From: Bradyrhizobium diazoefficiens
Lineage (GTDB): Bacteria; Pseudomonadota; Alphaproteobacteria; Rhizobiales; Xanthobacteraceae
Length of the DNA stretch: 64,000 nt
NCBI RefSeq assembly: GCF_016616425.1
Contig: NZ_CP067101.1
Coordinates: forward strand, 4,774,001 to 4,838,000
Reading direction: 5' to 3'
Positions 51,855-61,149 of this stretch are shown here, one piece after another. Position 1 is the first letter of the stretch; the number at the start of each line of letters is the position of its first letter. Both the position numbers and the translations under genes were made by a program. The notes beneath the pieces were generated by a model. It saw only the letters and a program-made list of their open reading frames with translations, made no database searches and was not told the DNA's origin.

Positions 51855-53675
51855 TCACGGCTCAAGCACGTATCTGCCGGGCGCGTCGTCTAACGCCCTG
51901 CTGGGCTGTCCCGGACTTCCCAGCTGCGGCGCCGGGACGGGCTGACTGGAATGCGCAGTGAGAAACCGCGTCCATTCAATCCACCACGATCCTTCGTAAG
52001 ACGGCGCACGTCCGACCCAGTCGTCCGGACCAACATAGGGCTCATCGGCTCTCTTCGTGAGCACCTGATAGCTGTGGCCCTCCTCGCTCGGAGGTGCGAC
52101 GATGCCAGCGTTGTGCCCGCCACTGGTCAGGACATAGGTGACATCGGCATCGGCAAGGAAGTGGATTTTGTACGTCGATTTCCATGGTGCAACGTGATCA
52201 CGCCGGGTGCCAACCACAAACATGGGCACATGCATATCGGACAGGGACACGGCTTTTCCGTCTGCCTGGTAGCGGCCTTCGGCGAGATCGTTGTTGAGGA
52301 AAAATTTGCGCAAGTAATCCGAATGCATGCGATAGGGAAGCCGGGTTGCGTCGGCATTCCACGACATCAGCTCGCTCGGAGCGGCGCGCTCTCCGATCAG
52401 ATAATCCCGAACGATTCGGGACCAGAGCAGATCGTTGCTCCGTAGCATCTGAAACGCGCCAGCCATCTGCGCCGGTCCCAATACGCCGGCGCGCCACATC
52501 ATGTCTTCGAGGAACGCGACCTGGCTTTCGTTGATGAATAGCGTGAGCTCTCCCGCCTCTGTAAAATCAGTCTGCGCTGCGAGTAGTGTCACGGAGCGCA
52601 AGCAGTCCGGGCGTTCGCGACCCGATCTGGCGGCAGCGATCGACAACAACGTGCCGCCGAGACAATAGCCCGCGGCGTGGATTGGGCGTCCTGGAATAAT
52701 GTCGTTGATGACGGTAATCGCCGCGTCCACGCCAAGTTCGCGGTAATCCTCCAGGCCATAGTCCCGATACTCCGGCGGAGGGTTCTTCCACGAGATCATG
52801 AAAACCGTGAAGCCATTTTCGACCAGGAAGCGGACCAGCGAATTTTGGGGCGAAAGATCGAGAATGTAATATTTCATGATCCAGGCCGGTACGATCAAAA
52901 CCGGTTCAGGTCGCACGATCGAGGTGGTTGGCGAGTACTGAATGAGTTCCATCAGCTCATTGCGATAGATGACTTTGCCCGGCGTAATGGCAACGTCTTT
53001 GCCCACCGCGAATTGCTGATCGCTTTTCGGCTTACCGTCCGTGATCAGGGCCTGGAGGTCCTCCACCCAATTGTGCATGCCCGAAACAAAATTCGCGCCG
53101 CCCGTCTCCATGATCTTCCGCAACACCTCCGGATTGCTGAGAGCGAAGTTCGTAGGAGCCATGGTGTCGAGACATTGGCGAAGCGCGAAATCGGTGATCG
53201 CAGCGTTCTGCCGCGCTAGTCCGCGGATTCCAGTCGTTGCGGCATGCCACCATTCTTCGGTCAGCAAGAAGCTCTGCGCCAGGAGGTTGAAGGACGGTAG
53301 CTCCCAATCTGATCCGGAGAAGCGCCGGTCATTCTCCGGCGGCTTGATCAGCGACCATGGCTGGAACGTCGGACGCGGAGCTAATGCCTTGGCGAACTCA
53401 ACCGCCCGCTTCAATGCCTCGCCGGCGAGTGCTGCGCGTTTTCCCGGCGCTGCGAACAGATGGAGCTGCCAGTCCGCCAACGCAAGCGCCATCGCCGCAG
53501 GTGAAAGGCCGCCCGTGAATCGCGCCAGATTGGCGTGGAAGGAGCGATCGACGTTGTCAGCACCCACGTCCGGATCAGGTCCACGCGATGGCTCTGCCAT
53601 TCGGGGCTTCGCCTCGACCACGTCTACCGACGAGTTGGGAAGCCCAATGGCTTGACTGACCGGCGCTGGCAACAT
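51855..53675 (-). CDS. phaC: Polyhydroxyalkanoate synthase, class I type
   Basis: 606 residues. The lipase-like box GYCLGG carries the catalytic Cys338, followed by the aspartate in RRDHVAPW and the histidine in GGHNAGIV. A conserved N-terminal PhaC domain includes FNLLAQSFLLTEEWW. It polymerises 3-hydroxyacyl-CoA into storage polyester granules. The ATG at 53675 has AAGGAG upstream. A FixK/FNR-type box lies 47 bases upstream, as expected if it is induced when oxygen is low. The likely precursor enzyme, a PhaB-like reductase, is encoded 5 kb away. Confidence 0.93.
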   Translation of the reverse strand: MLPAPVSQAIGLPNSSVDVVEAKPRMAEPSRGPDPDVGADNVDRSFHANLARFTGGLSPAAMALALADWQLHLFAAPGKRAALAGEALKRAVEFAKALAPRPTFQPWSLIKPPENDRRFSGSDWELPSFNLLAQSFLLTEEWWHAATTGIRGLARQNAAITDFALRQCLDTMAPTNFALSNPEVLRKIMETGGANFVSGMHNWVEDLQALITDGKPKSDQQFAVGKDVAITPGKVIYRNELMELIQYSPTTSIVRPEPVLIVPAWIMKYYILDLSPQNSLVRFLVENGFTVFMISWKNPPPEYRDYGLEDYRELGVDAAITVINDIIPGRPIHAAGYCLGGTLLSIAAARSGRERPDCLRSVTLLAAQTDFTEAGELTLFINESQVAFLEDMMWRAGVLGPAQMAGAFQMLRSNDLLWSRIVRDYLIGERAAPSELMSWNADATRLPYRMHSDYLRKFFLNNDLAEGRYQADGKAVSLSDMHVPMFVVGTRRDHVAPWKSTYKIHFLADADVTYVLTSGGHNAGIVAPPSEEGHSYQVLTKRADEPYVGPDDWVGRAPSYEGSWWIEWTRFLTAHSSQPVPAPQLGSPGQPSRALDDAPGRYVLEP

Positions 53676-53721
53676 GGCGGGCTCCTTTTTATGAACCCTA
53701 CCGAATGTGCGCACTTACAGA

Positions 53722-53735
53722 TTGAGCTGCATCAA
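53722..53735. promoter_or_regulatory. FNR/FixK-type binding site 2
   Basis: TTGAGCTGCATCAA matches the TTGAT-N4-ATCAA consensus at nine of ten positions. It lies between the divergent PHA synthase and MgtA-like ATPase genes. Confidence 0.6.
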
Positions 53736-53798
53736 ACTACCGATCGGGTAGGCACTTACCTTGGCGGCGCAACCCGTCATTTAGCCGCGAGTGCGACC

Positions 53799-56375
53799 AT
53801 GTCGTTCCAATCCGAACTCAAGTCGCTGCCCGCAGATTTCTGGCGCCTGCCCGTACATGCGCTGCTTTCCTTCCTCGATGTTACCGCAAATGGCCTAACG
53901 TCGGCTGACGCAGCGAGGCGTATCGCGATCTTTGGACCAAACCGGTTCGAGGCTTCACAGCGCAGCTCGGTCCTTCGCAAGCTTGGTCAGCGCATCCTGA
54001 ATCCGCTTGTGGCGATGCTGGTCATTGCGGCCGCGGTCTCCGGACTGAGCGGCGACCTCGGAAGCTTCGTGATTATCGTCACGGTCGTAGCGCTGTCAGT
54101 GACCCTCGACATCGTTCAGGAGCACCGGGCCGAGTTGAGCGCAGAAGCATTGCGGGAGTCTGTTGCCGTCGAGGCCGACTGCATACGAAACGGTGCAACC
54201 ATATCGATTGCAGTGACGGCCCTTGTCCCCGGTGACGTGGTCAAACTACGCGCCGGCGACATCATACCTGCTGACGGCATTGTCCTGGAAGCACACGAGC
54301 TGCAGATCAACGAAGCATTGATGTCGGGCGAGTCCTTTCCCGTGCTCAAGACCAGCGCTCCCTGCTCCGCCGCGTCGCCTGCCGAAGCAAACAATGCCCT
54401 GTTCGCCGGAACCAGCACGGTCGGGGGCAGCGGGACGATGCTCATCGTGAACACTGGACACCAAACGCGATTCGGCACCATAGCCGCCAAGCTGGCCGAA
54501 ACCGGGCCGCCGACCGCGCTTGAACAAGGTGTTCGGCGGCTCGGCATGCTGATCCTCCGTCTGACCCTCTTTCTGACCCTGTTCGTCCTGCTGGCGCATC
54601 TTTCAGCGCACAGAGACGCGATGCAATCGTTCCTCTTTGCGGTTGCCCTGGCGGTTGGCCTCACACCCGAGCTCCTGCCCATGGTCATGACCGTAACGCT
54701 GGCGCGAGGAGCGCGGCGGATGGCTGAACGAAAAGTCATCGTCAAGCGACTATCCGCAATCCACGATTTTGGTGCGATGGATACGCTCTGCGTCGATAAG
54801 ACGGGCACCCTGACCGAAGCCAAGATAGCCCTCGTCGCACATGTCGATACCCAGGGACATACCAGCGAACGCGTACTCGGTCTCGCCCAACTGAACAGCA
54901 GGTTCCAGACCGGAATAAGGAGTCCGCTCGACGATGCGATCCTTGCGGTGACCCGCAACGACGTTGCCGGATGGTCCCGTCTTGCGGAAGTCCCCTTCGA
55001 CTACAAGCGCCGCTGCCTTTCAGTGCTCGCTTCACGGGAGGAAGAGGCTGTGCTGATCGTGAAGGGAGCACCAGAATCCATCATTGCGAGGTGCGTAGCA
55101 GTCGAATTGGACGGATTGGCTCATCCCCTCGATGAACATTGGCTTGATAGGCTCTCGAGACTGCAGGAGGGTTACTCACGCGATGGCTTTCGGCTCCTTG
55201 CTCTGGCCACGAGATCAATGCCGGCCGGTCAGACGGAGGTATCCCCTGAAGACGAGTCGGCCCTGGCCCTGGCCGGGTTTGTCGCATTCGCGGATCCACC
55301 GAAAAGGGACGCGGCGGAGGCCGTCGCGACGCTCAGCTCCCTCGGCGTGCACATCAAGATAATCTCGGGGGACCACCCCGACGTCGTAACGCATGTAGCC
55401 AAATCTGTCGGATTGACGTCCGGAAAGATTATGACCGGCACCGAGATCTCCGGTCTGACAGACGTTGCGCTCGCAGCCCAGGTCGTCGCAATCGACCTTT
55501 TTGCGCGCATCGACCCTGACCAGAAGCGTCGCATCACTGCTGCACTTCGACATCAGAACCACGTCGTCGGGTTCATGGGCGACGGTGTGAATGACGCGCC
55601 TGCCATTCACGCGGCTCACGTTGGCATATCTGTTACCGGAGCGACCGACGTTGCCCGGGCAGCCGCCGATATCATCCTGCTGGCTCCCGATCTCTCGGTT
55701 TTGGCAACAGGAGTGCGCGAGGGCCGCAGAACGTTCGCCAACATCCTGAAATATGTCCGCATGGGAACGAGCTCGAATTTCGGCAACATGCTTTCGATGG
55801 CGCTTGCTTCGATCGTGTTGCCTTTCCTTCCGCTGCTCCCCTTGCAGATCCTCTTGAACAACCTGCTCTATGACTTATCCGAGGTCGGCATTCCCTTGGA
55901 CGAGGTCGATCAAGAAGATGTTAACCGTCCTCAGACCTGGAACATCGCAAGCATCCTGCGCTTCACCATAATTATGGGCGCAGCCTCGTCGCTGTTTGAC
56001 GCGCTCACCTTCGTAGTTCTGCTCAAGGTCTTTGAGGTCGATGCCGCGACGTTTCAGACGGGTTGGTTCGTCGAATCGATCGCGACGCAAATTCTGGTCA
56101 TCTTCCTGATCCGCTCTCGCCGGCCGCCCTGGCGCGCCAGCCGCCCGCACAAGTTCCTGGTCACGACGTCCATTGGTGCCCTCGTTGTTGCCCTCGCGAT
56201 GGCACTCGGTCCCTGGGCGCACCTGTTCGGCTTCAGCAACCTTCCCTTGCCGCTACTCGGAGTCATCGCCACCGTTGCGCTCGCGTACCTTCTCGTCGCT
56301 GAGATGGCCAAGCGATCGGCGCTATCAACGTGGAGCTTCCGCAAGGCTGCTGCGAGGACTGACCTCGAACACTGA
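53799..56375 (+). CDS. mgtA: MgtA-like P-type ATPase (class IIIB)
   Basis: 858 residues. The phosphorylation motif DKTGTLT has its aspartate at D333. The dephosphorylation loop MSGES, ATP motif KGAPE and hinge GDGVNDAPA are intact. The C-terminal group of helices ending NLLYDLSEVGIPLDEVD is characteristic of class IIIB Mg2+ importers. The ATG at 53799 is chosen; an upstream in-frame ATG would make the FixK-type box part of the coding sequence. In other proteobacteria such ATPases are also controlled by FNR-like regulators. Confidence 0.88.
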   Translation: MSFQSELKSLPADFWRLPVHALLSFLDVTANGLTSADAARRIAIFGPNRFEASQRSSVLRKLGQRILNPLVAMLVIAAAVSGLSGDLGSFVIIVTVVALSVTLDIVQEHRAELSAEALRESVAVEADCIRNGATISIAVTALVPGDVVKLRAGDIIPADGIVLEAHELQINEALMSGESFPVLKTSAPCSAASPAEANNALFAGTSTVGGSGTMLIVNTGHQTRFGTIAAKLAETGPPTALEQGVRRLGMLILRLTLFLTLFVLLAHLSAHRDAMQSFLFAVALAVGLTPELLPMVMTVTLARGARRMAERKVIVKRLSAIHDFGAMDTLCVDKTGTLTEAKIALVAHVDTQGHTSERVLGLAQLNSRFQTGIRSPLDDAILAVTRNDVAGWSRLAEVPFDYKRRCLSVLASREEEAVLIVKGAPESIIARCVAVELDGLAHPLDEHWLDRLSRLQEGYSRDGFRLLALATRSMPAGQTEVSPEDESALALAGFVAFADPPKRDAAEAVATLSSLGVHIKIISGDHPDVVTHVAKSVGLTSGKIMTGTEISGLTDVALAAQVVAIDLFARIDPDQKRRITAALRHQNHVVGFMGDGVNDAPAIHAAHVGISVTGATDVARAAADIILLAPDLSVLATGVREGRRTFANILKYVRMGTSSNFGNMLSMALASIVLPFLPLLPLQILLNNLLYDLSEVGIPLDEVDQEDVNRPQTWNIASILRFTIIMGAASSLFDALTFVVLLKVFEVDAATFQTGWFVESIATQILVIFLIRSRRPPWRASRPHKFLVTTSIGALVVALAMALGPWAHLFGFSNLPLPLLGVIATVALAYLLVAEMAKRSALSTWSFRKAAARTDLEH

Positions 56376-56475
56376 CGGGGTGGTCGCGATGTATCTGAAA
56401 GCGGACGTATTGTGCTTACCTTGAGTTTTGTCGAATTTAACCCCAAGCGGACCTCGATTGACACGGGTTCTTTTC

Positions 56476-57642
56476 TTACGCGCAACAACAGATCATCTCA
56501 TGCACGGCATTGTTGACGGAGTGCATCGACGCGAGCTCTGCCGCAACCTTTCTCGCGCCCGCGTGCATGGACTCGCTCGCCAGCACGGTGCGGATTGCGT
56601 TGGCGATCGCGTCCGCCTGATGGGAGAACACGGCTAATCCGGCGCCTGCTGCTTCCGTTGCACGAGCATTCGCGGGTTGATCAGCAAACAGGGGGACGAC
56701 CACGACCGGGCACCCGCTGGCGAGTGCGCTCAACAGTGTCCCCGAACCGCCATGGCACACGACGGCGCGGGCGTGCGACATGACCTGGGCCTGGGGCACG
56801 AATGTTTCGATGCGGACATTAGCCGGGATGGTGCCCAGCTCCTCTCTCGGCATGATCGGGCCGGTCGTCAGCAGAGCCCTTACGGGTAAGGAGCCGACCG
56901 CTTCCAGTAGGAGGCGATACGCATTTCTCGCGCGCTCCGATCGACCCGCGACGGTCCCGAAGGTCATGAACAGGAAAGGTCCCTCTCCCGCCGGCATCCA
57001 GTCTGGCGGCCCGGCACCAGGGGCTTGAGCGGACGGCATGTCCGGCGCCACGCGGAACGGCGCAGCCCGATCGCGCAGCGGCGGACCGCGGTCCAACGAG
57101 GGCGGAAACGACGTGAATGTGCGCTGGCTACGCTGGGCATGGCCGCCGTCGGGCTTCAGGCAAACCAGAGTGCGTAGCTTGTCGACCGCGCCCGCGACTT
57201 GTCCCGCAATCCAGGTTTCGTATTCACCGCAATAGACCGCAACGTTGGCTTGTGGGACGCCTGCCGCCTCCGCCGCAACCAGCGATGCGAACTCGGCGGA
57301 CTCACGGACGACGAGATTCGGGCGAAACTCGCGGATAGTGCGCCGCAGGCTTGGCAGCGCGGCTCGCGCCGCTAAGCCGGCAAAGCCCTCCCGGAAGGCG
57401 AACGCAATCGCTTCCTCGCCCTTGAGTTCGTCTACACGCTTCATGACGGCCTGCAGCTCGTCAGGGGCGGGGCTATCGAAGGGTGCGTGTGCGAGCCCGG
57501 CTGTTTGCAGCACCGCCATAGCGCCCTCGTTGACAGTAGTTGCGACGAGGACCTCGTGACCGAGTTCGCGCAAATGCCGAGCGTAGGGCACGAGAGGCGA
57601 GACGTGTCCGATGTCTTGGACGGTCGAAAACAGTATTCGCAT
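56476..57642 (-). CDS. GT1 (UDP-glycosyltransferase-like) enzyme
   Basis: 388 residues. MRILFSTVQDIGHVSPLVPYA at the N-terminus and VVCHGGSGTLLSALASGCP in the C-terminal half are the UGT/MGT hallmarks (acceptor domain and donor-binding PSPG-like box). The family glycosylates small lipophilic acceptors such as macrolides and sterols. The ATG at 57642 is selected because a longer frame adds 34 hydrophobic residues lacking in relatives. Separate from the PhaB operon by 213 bases. Substrate unknown. Confidence 0.82.
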   Translation of the reverse strand: MRILFSTVQDIGHVSPLVPYARHLRELGHEVLVATTVNEGAMAVLQTAGLAHAPFDSPAPDELQAVMKRVDELKGEEAIAFAFREGFAGLAARAALPSLRRTIREFRPNLVVRESAEFASLVAAEAAGVPQANVAVYCGEYETWIAGQVAGAVDKLRTLVCLKPDGGHAQRSQRTFTSFPPSLDRGPPLRDRAAPFRVAPDMPSAQAPGAGPPDWMPAGEGPFLFMTFGTVAGRSERARNAYRLLLEAVGSLPVRALLTTGPIMPREELGTIPANVRIETFVPQAQVMSHARAVVCHGGSGTLLSALASGCPVVVVPLFADQPANARATEAAGAGLAVFSHQADAIANAIRTVLASESMHAGARKVAAELASMHSVNNAVHEMICCCA

Positions 57643-57855
57643 CACAGGCTCTATCCGGCTCAGCTCGAGAAAAACAACATTTACATGAATGACGGCGAAC
57701 ATCTCGGCCGTGAGATGCGCGACCGATTTCCTGAATAAGAGCACTAGTATGCCCGGAGACCCGCCAAATTCAATGCGCTACCGGCTTTTCCTCAGATCAA
57801 TCAGCGGGAATATAGGAGATGTGCAAGGCGCGTAGCGGCACAATGAGTACACGGC

Positions 57856-58248
57856 CTAGTCGAGGCGGAAATGCTTTCGACCGTGCGCAATGATCTGCGC
57901 ATCCGTTGGATGGTGACTCGTTTCCACTCGAATTGCCAGGTCGGATCGAACCGAATGAAGATGATTCAGGAGCGCAACCTTCTCGGTCCCAGGCCCCATG
58001 ATGAGCAATTCATGGCATGTCTCGATCGCCTTGGCGATGTGCGGCAAAAAGGCTGGATCGTCATGGGCCCGGCCAGAACCGATCGTGTTTGCCTTGTGGC
58101 GAAGGTGTGTGGACGCGAGATGCGCGTGGACGACGCCGGAACTAACGCCGGCCAATCCCATCTGAAAGATCTTGGCGACCATGTGATCTATCCAGATCAC
58201 AGCACGATTGTGCCTTTCGGTCGCTTGCGGTTGCGTTGAGTTTTTCAT
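57856..58248 (-). CDS. eRF1-domain-3-like 'translational machinery' protein
   Basis: 130 residues. VIWIDHMVAKIF, the HKANTIGSGRAHDD segment and LLIMGPGTEKVALLNHL match small Rhizobiales proteins annotated as translational machinery components, related to the third domain of eRF1/pelota. It follows the PhaB-like gene by 45 bases and is probably cotranscribed with it. A role in ribosome rescue or hibernation under low oxygen would fit but has not been shown. ATG at 58248 with AAAGG upstream. Confidence 0.7.
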   Translation of the reverse strand: MKNSTQPQATERHNRAVIWIDHMVAKIFQMGLAGVSSGVVHAHLASTHLRHKANTIGSGRAHDDPAFLPHIAKAIETCHELLIMGPGTEKVALLNHLHSVRSDLAIRVETSHHPTDAQIIAHGRKHFRLD

Positions 58249-58293
58249 CCAGTTCACCTTTCATTGTTTCAGTTGCGGTTGCGGTTGCAATGG

Positions 58294-59019
58294 TCAGCTC
58301 ATGTATTGACCGCCATTGATCGACAGCGTGGAGCCTGTAATGAAGCTTGCTTCCTCAGCCGCGAGAAACAGGACAGCTCGCGCGATATCCGCTGGCTCGC
58401 CAAGTCGTCCAACCGGAATCAGCGGCAAGATGCTGTTTTGAAGGATATCCGGCGGTACTGCATCGAGCATCTCCGTGTGGATATAGCCCGGGCAGATCGC
58501 GTTCACGGTAATTCCCAATCGTGCAGTTTCGAGCGCCAATGCCTTGGTAAAGCCGAGCTCCGCCGCCTTTGCTGCGGAATAATTGGCCTGCCCGAACTGC
58601 CCCTTCTGGCCGTTGATCGATGAAATATTAATGATGCGGCCGAACTTCCTGGCACGCATTCCTTCGATCACGTGGCGGCACATGTTGAACAGCCCGTCGA
58701 GATTTGTACGGAGGACGCAATTCCATTGCTCCGGGGTCATCTTGTGGAGAGCCGAATCCCGAACGATGCCGGCATTGTTCACGAGCACGTTGACCGGCCC
58801 CAGCGACGCTTCCACAGCTCTTATGCCGAGTGAACACGCCTCGAATTCTCCGATATCCCATTGGTGAGTTTGAACGTTGCTTTCGGCCTGAAACGCCATT
58901 GCGGCTTTCGTGTTGCCCACATAGGTGGCCGCCACCGAATAGCCGGCGGCTTTCAATGCTCGCGAAGTCGCGGCGCCGATGCCCCTCGTTCCCCCCGTTA
59001 CCAATGCTACGCGCGCCAT
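58294..59019 (-). CDS. phaB: Acetoacetyl-CoA reductase (PhaB-like SDR)
   Basis: 241 residues, the length of PhaB. TGGTRGIG near the N-terminus, NNAGIVRD and the conserved INGQKGQFGQANYSAAKA with catalytic Tyr and Lys are diagnostic of PhaB. It reduces acetoacetyl-CoA to (R)-3-hydroxybutyryl-CoA, the substrate of the PHA synthase at 51855. The ATG at 59019 gives the canonical N-terminus MARVALVTGG. A FixK/FNR-type box lies 58 bases upstream. Confidence 0.92.
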   Translation of the reverse strand: MARVALVTGGTRGIGAATSRALKAAGYSVAATYVGNTKAAMAFQAESNVQTHQWDIGEFEACSLGIRAVEASLGPVNVLVNNAGIVRDSALHKMTPEQWNCVLRTNLDGLFNMCRHVIEGMRARKFGRIINISSINGQKGQFGQANYSAAKAAELGFTKALALETARLGITVNAICPGYIHTEMLDAVPPDILQNSILPLIPVGRLGEPADIARAVLFLAAEEASFITGSTLSINGGQYMS

Positions 59020-59076
59020 GTTGAAATTCCGGGCCTCGACAGCCGCGATCGTTAGCGGGATATGCCTCTGGCGGCC

Positions 59077-59090
59077 TTGACGTGCATCAA
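59077..59090. promoter_or_regulatory. FNR/FixK-type binding site 3
   Basis: TTGACGTGCATCAA matches the TTGAT-N4-ATCAA consensus at nine of ten positions. It lies between phaB and the universal-stress gene, which are divergent. Confidence 0.65.
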
Positions 59091-59148
59091 GCTCACCCAC
59101 GGCCATGTATGCTCTTCTCGCGATGGAGTTCAGAATGGGAGCTGTTTT

Positions 59149-59982
59149 ATGTTCAGGGATCTACTGGTCCACATCCCCACGGAACGCTCGCCGCGGCCCG
59201 CCATCGATGCCTCGATTTCGATAGCCCAAGGCTCCGGCGCGCATCTGGACGCGCTGGCTACAGGTTATGCGTCGACCAACGTACCCTTTGTCGCGGAGGG
59301 TGGGGCTGCTTTGGCGTCGTCCCTTCAATTCGAGTACGAGCGAGCATTGGAGCGCGCAGAGGCCGCGCTCCGCGTCTTTGAGATCGAGGCCAAGGCCGCA
59401 GAGATCAACTATGGGACCCGCGCGCTGGGAAGCACAATAGCCGAGGTCGTATCGACGGTCGGCGCCGCCGCGCGGACCTATGATCTTACCATCGTGTCGC
59501 AAGCAGAGCCGGAGCTCGACACATACGACAATCAGCTCCCGCAGGACATCCTGCCACAGACCGGCGGTCCCTTGCTGTTCATTCCGTACACATTCCGAGG
59601 GGACTTCAAGGCCTCCCGGATCGGCATTTGCTGGGATGGCAGCCGCTTGGCAGCCCGTGCATTGCGGGACGCCATGCCGTTTGTCACCGCGGCCGATACG
59701 TTGGCGACGATTGCGCTGAATCCCTCCGAGGTCCCGGCAGATGCCTCATCCGACCGGCTTGGGAAGCATCTCGCCCGCTATGGGATGCCGGCAAAGGCCA
59801 TCACCCTGCAGGCAGATCGAGGCAACGTGCAGTCGAGTATCCTCTCGATTGCTGCGGATGAAAGCCTCGACCTGTTGGTCATGGGCGGCTATGGGCATTC
59901 GCGCCTTCAGGAACGGGTGTTTGGCGGCGTCACGCGAGAGATGTTTCGCAGTATGACGGTTCCGGTTCTCATGTCGCATTAG
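59149..59982 (+). CDS. Universal stress protein, two-domain type
   Basis: 277 residues. Each half has the Usp alpha/beta fold; the second half ends with MGGYGHSRLQERVFGG, the G-2x-G-9x-G ATP-binding motif. The first half lacks that loop. The ATG at 59149 gives the conserved opening MFRDLLVHIP. Such proteins bind ATP and support survival under low oxygen. Downstream it is followed after 10 bases by a cytochrome c gene, so it probably shares its promoter. Confidence 0.88.
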   Translation: MFRDLLVHIPTERSPRPAIDASISIAQGSGAHLDALATGYASTNVPFVAEGGAALASSLQFEYERALERAEAALRVFEIEAKAAEINYGTRALGSTIAEVVSTVGAAARTYDLTIVSQAEPELDTYDNQLPQDILPQTGGPLLFIPYTFRGDFKASRIGICWDGSRLAARALRDAMPFVTAADTLATIALNPSEVPADASSDRLGKHLARYGMPAKAITLQADRGNVQSSILSIAADESLDLLVMGGYGHSRLQERVFGGVTREMFRSMTVPVLMSH

Positions 59983-59992
59983 GGGGCGGAAG

Positions 59993-60328
59993 GTGATCAT
60001 CTCTTTTGGAATTGGACGGGTCGTGGCCGGCAGCATCGTCGCCGCCATTCTTGTCTCCTCGGGTCCTACGGCTGCATCGAGTGTCGCCCAAGGAAAGCGT
60101 CTTGCCCTGCTCTACTGCGCAAAGTGCCACTCTATCGACAAGGTCGCTCCCAGTCCGCTCCGGATTGCGCCCCCGTTTCGGACATTGCACGAGCGATATC
60201 CAGTCGAGATGCTGCAGGAGGCTTTGGCGGAGGGCATCGTCACAGGACACCCGTCCATGCCGGAATTCCGCTTCGACGCCGATCAGGTCGGCGACTTCAT
60301 GGCCTTCCTGGAATCACTGGAGCAGTGA
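59993..60328 (+). CDS. Periplasmic cytochrome c
   Basis: 111 residues from a GTG. A signal sequence precedes a single haem site CAKCH (C42, C45, H46). Methionine M89 in GHPSMPEF is the probable second axial ligand. The rest resembles small class I cytochromes, of the kind used in electron transfer to terminal oxidases or reductases. The gene begins 10 bases after the universal-stress gene. Confidence 0.88.
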   Translation: MIISFGIGRVVAGSIVAAILVSSGPTAASSVAQGKRLALLYCAKCHSIDKVAPSPLRIAPPFRTLHERYPVEMLQEALAEGIVTGHPSMPEFRFDADQVGDFMAFLESLEQ

Positions 60329-60347
60329 AGAAGGGCGATGGCGGTGC

Positions 60348-60361
60348 TTGAGCCTGGTCAA
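60348..60361. promoter_or_regulatory. FNR/FixK-type half-strength site
   Basis: TTGAGCCTGGTCAA has both TTGA and TCAA halves of the consensus but differs at the inner positions. It lies 56 bases before the CBS-domain gene. Confidence 0.45.
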
Positions 60362-60416
60362 ACCGCGATCGCCTAACGACCGTAGTCTGAAGTCAGCAAC
60401 TCAAAAAGGAAACAGC

Positions 60417-61139
60417 ATGCGCGCGCACCATATCATGACGAAGGACGTTATTTCCGTCACGCCGCACACCACGATCGAAGACGCCGCAAAGATCATGCTT
60501 CGGACACATGTCAGCGGCTTGCCCGTCCTGAATGATGCCGGTGAACTTGTCGGCGTCGTTTCGGAGAGCGACTTTCTCCGTCGCAACGAAATCGGGACCG
60601 GCCGCAAGCACGCCGCATGGCTGAAATTCTTCACGGGGCCAGGACGCGCGGCCGCCGAGTTCATCCACGAACGCGGGCGCAAGGTTGAAGACGTCATGAC
60701 CCAGACGGTGATTTCCGTCAACGAGGATACGACATTGGATGAACTGGTGCGCCTGATGGAAAAGAACGACATCAAGCGTCTTCCAGTGACGCGGGAAGCC
60801 GCACTTGTCGGAATCGTGACAAGAACCAATCTGCTGCAGGCCGTCGCCAACCTCGTCCACAAAGTTCCTGACCCAACTGCTGACGACCAGCACATCCGGG
60901 AGCGCATCACCCGCACGGTGAACGCCACTGATTGGCGCCCTATCGGCTTTGAGCCCACTGTACGCGACGGCGTCGTGCATTTGCATGGAATGATCACCAC
61001 CGACGAGGCCCGCCAGGCGACCATCGTCGCGGCCGAAAATACTGATGGGGTGAAGGAGGTGCACGACCATCTCTGCTTCGTCGACACCTACTCCGGATTC
61101 TACGTGGAGTCCCCCGAAGACATGAAGGTCGCGAGTTGA
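60417..61139 (+). CDS. CBS-pair plus BON-domain protein
   Basis: 240 residues. Two CBS domains at about 7-58 (VISVTPHTTIEDAAKIM, LVGVVSESDF) and 92-145 (VISVNEDTTLDELVRLM, IVTRTNL), followed by a BON domain at about 160-225 (GVVHLHGMITTDEARQATIV). CBS pairs bind adenosine nucleotides and sense energy charge; BON domains bind membranes or phospholipids. Start ATG at 60417 with AAAAAGGA. These proteins are typical of low-oxygen regulons in alphaproteobacteria. Confidence 0.9.
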   Translation: MRAHHIMTKDVISVTPHTTIEDAAKIMLRTHVSGLPVLNDAGELVGVVSESDFLRRNEIGTGRKHAAWLKFFTGPGRAAAEFIHERGRKVEDVMTQTVISVNEDTTLDELVRLMEKNDIKRLPVTREAALVGIVTRTNLLQAVANLVHKVPDPTADDQHIRERITRTVNATDWRPIGFEPTVRDGVVHLHGMITTDEARQATIVAAENTDGVKEVHDHLCFVDTYSGFYVESPEDMKVAS

Positions 61140-61149
61140 GGCAGCATCC

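Noticed and set aside
57787..57800. TTTCCTCAGATCAA as a possible FNR box
   Set aside because: Only the right half matches the consensus.
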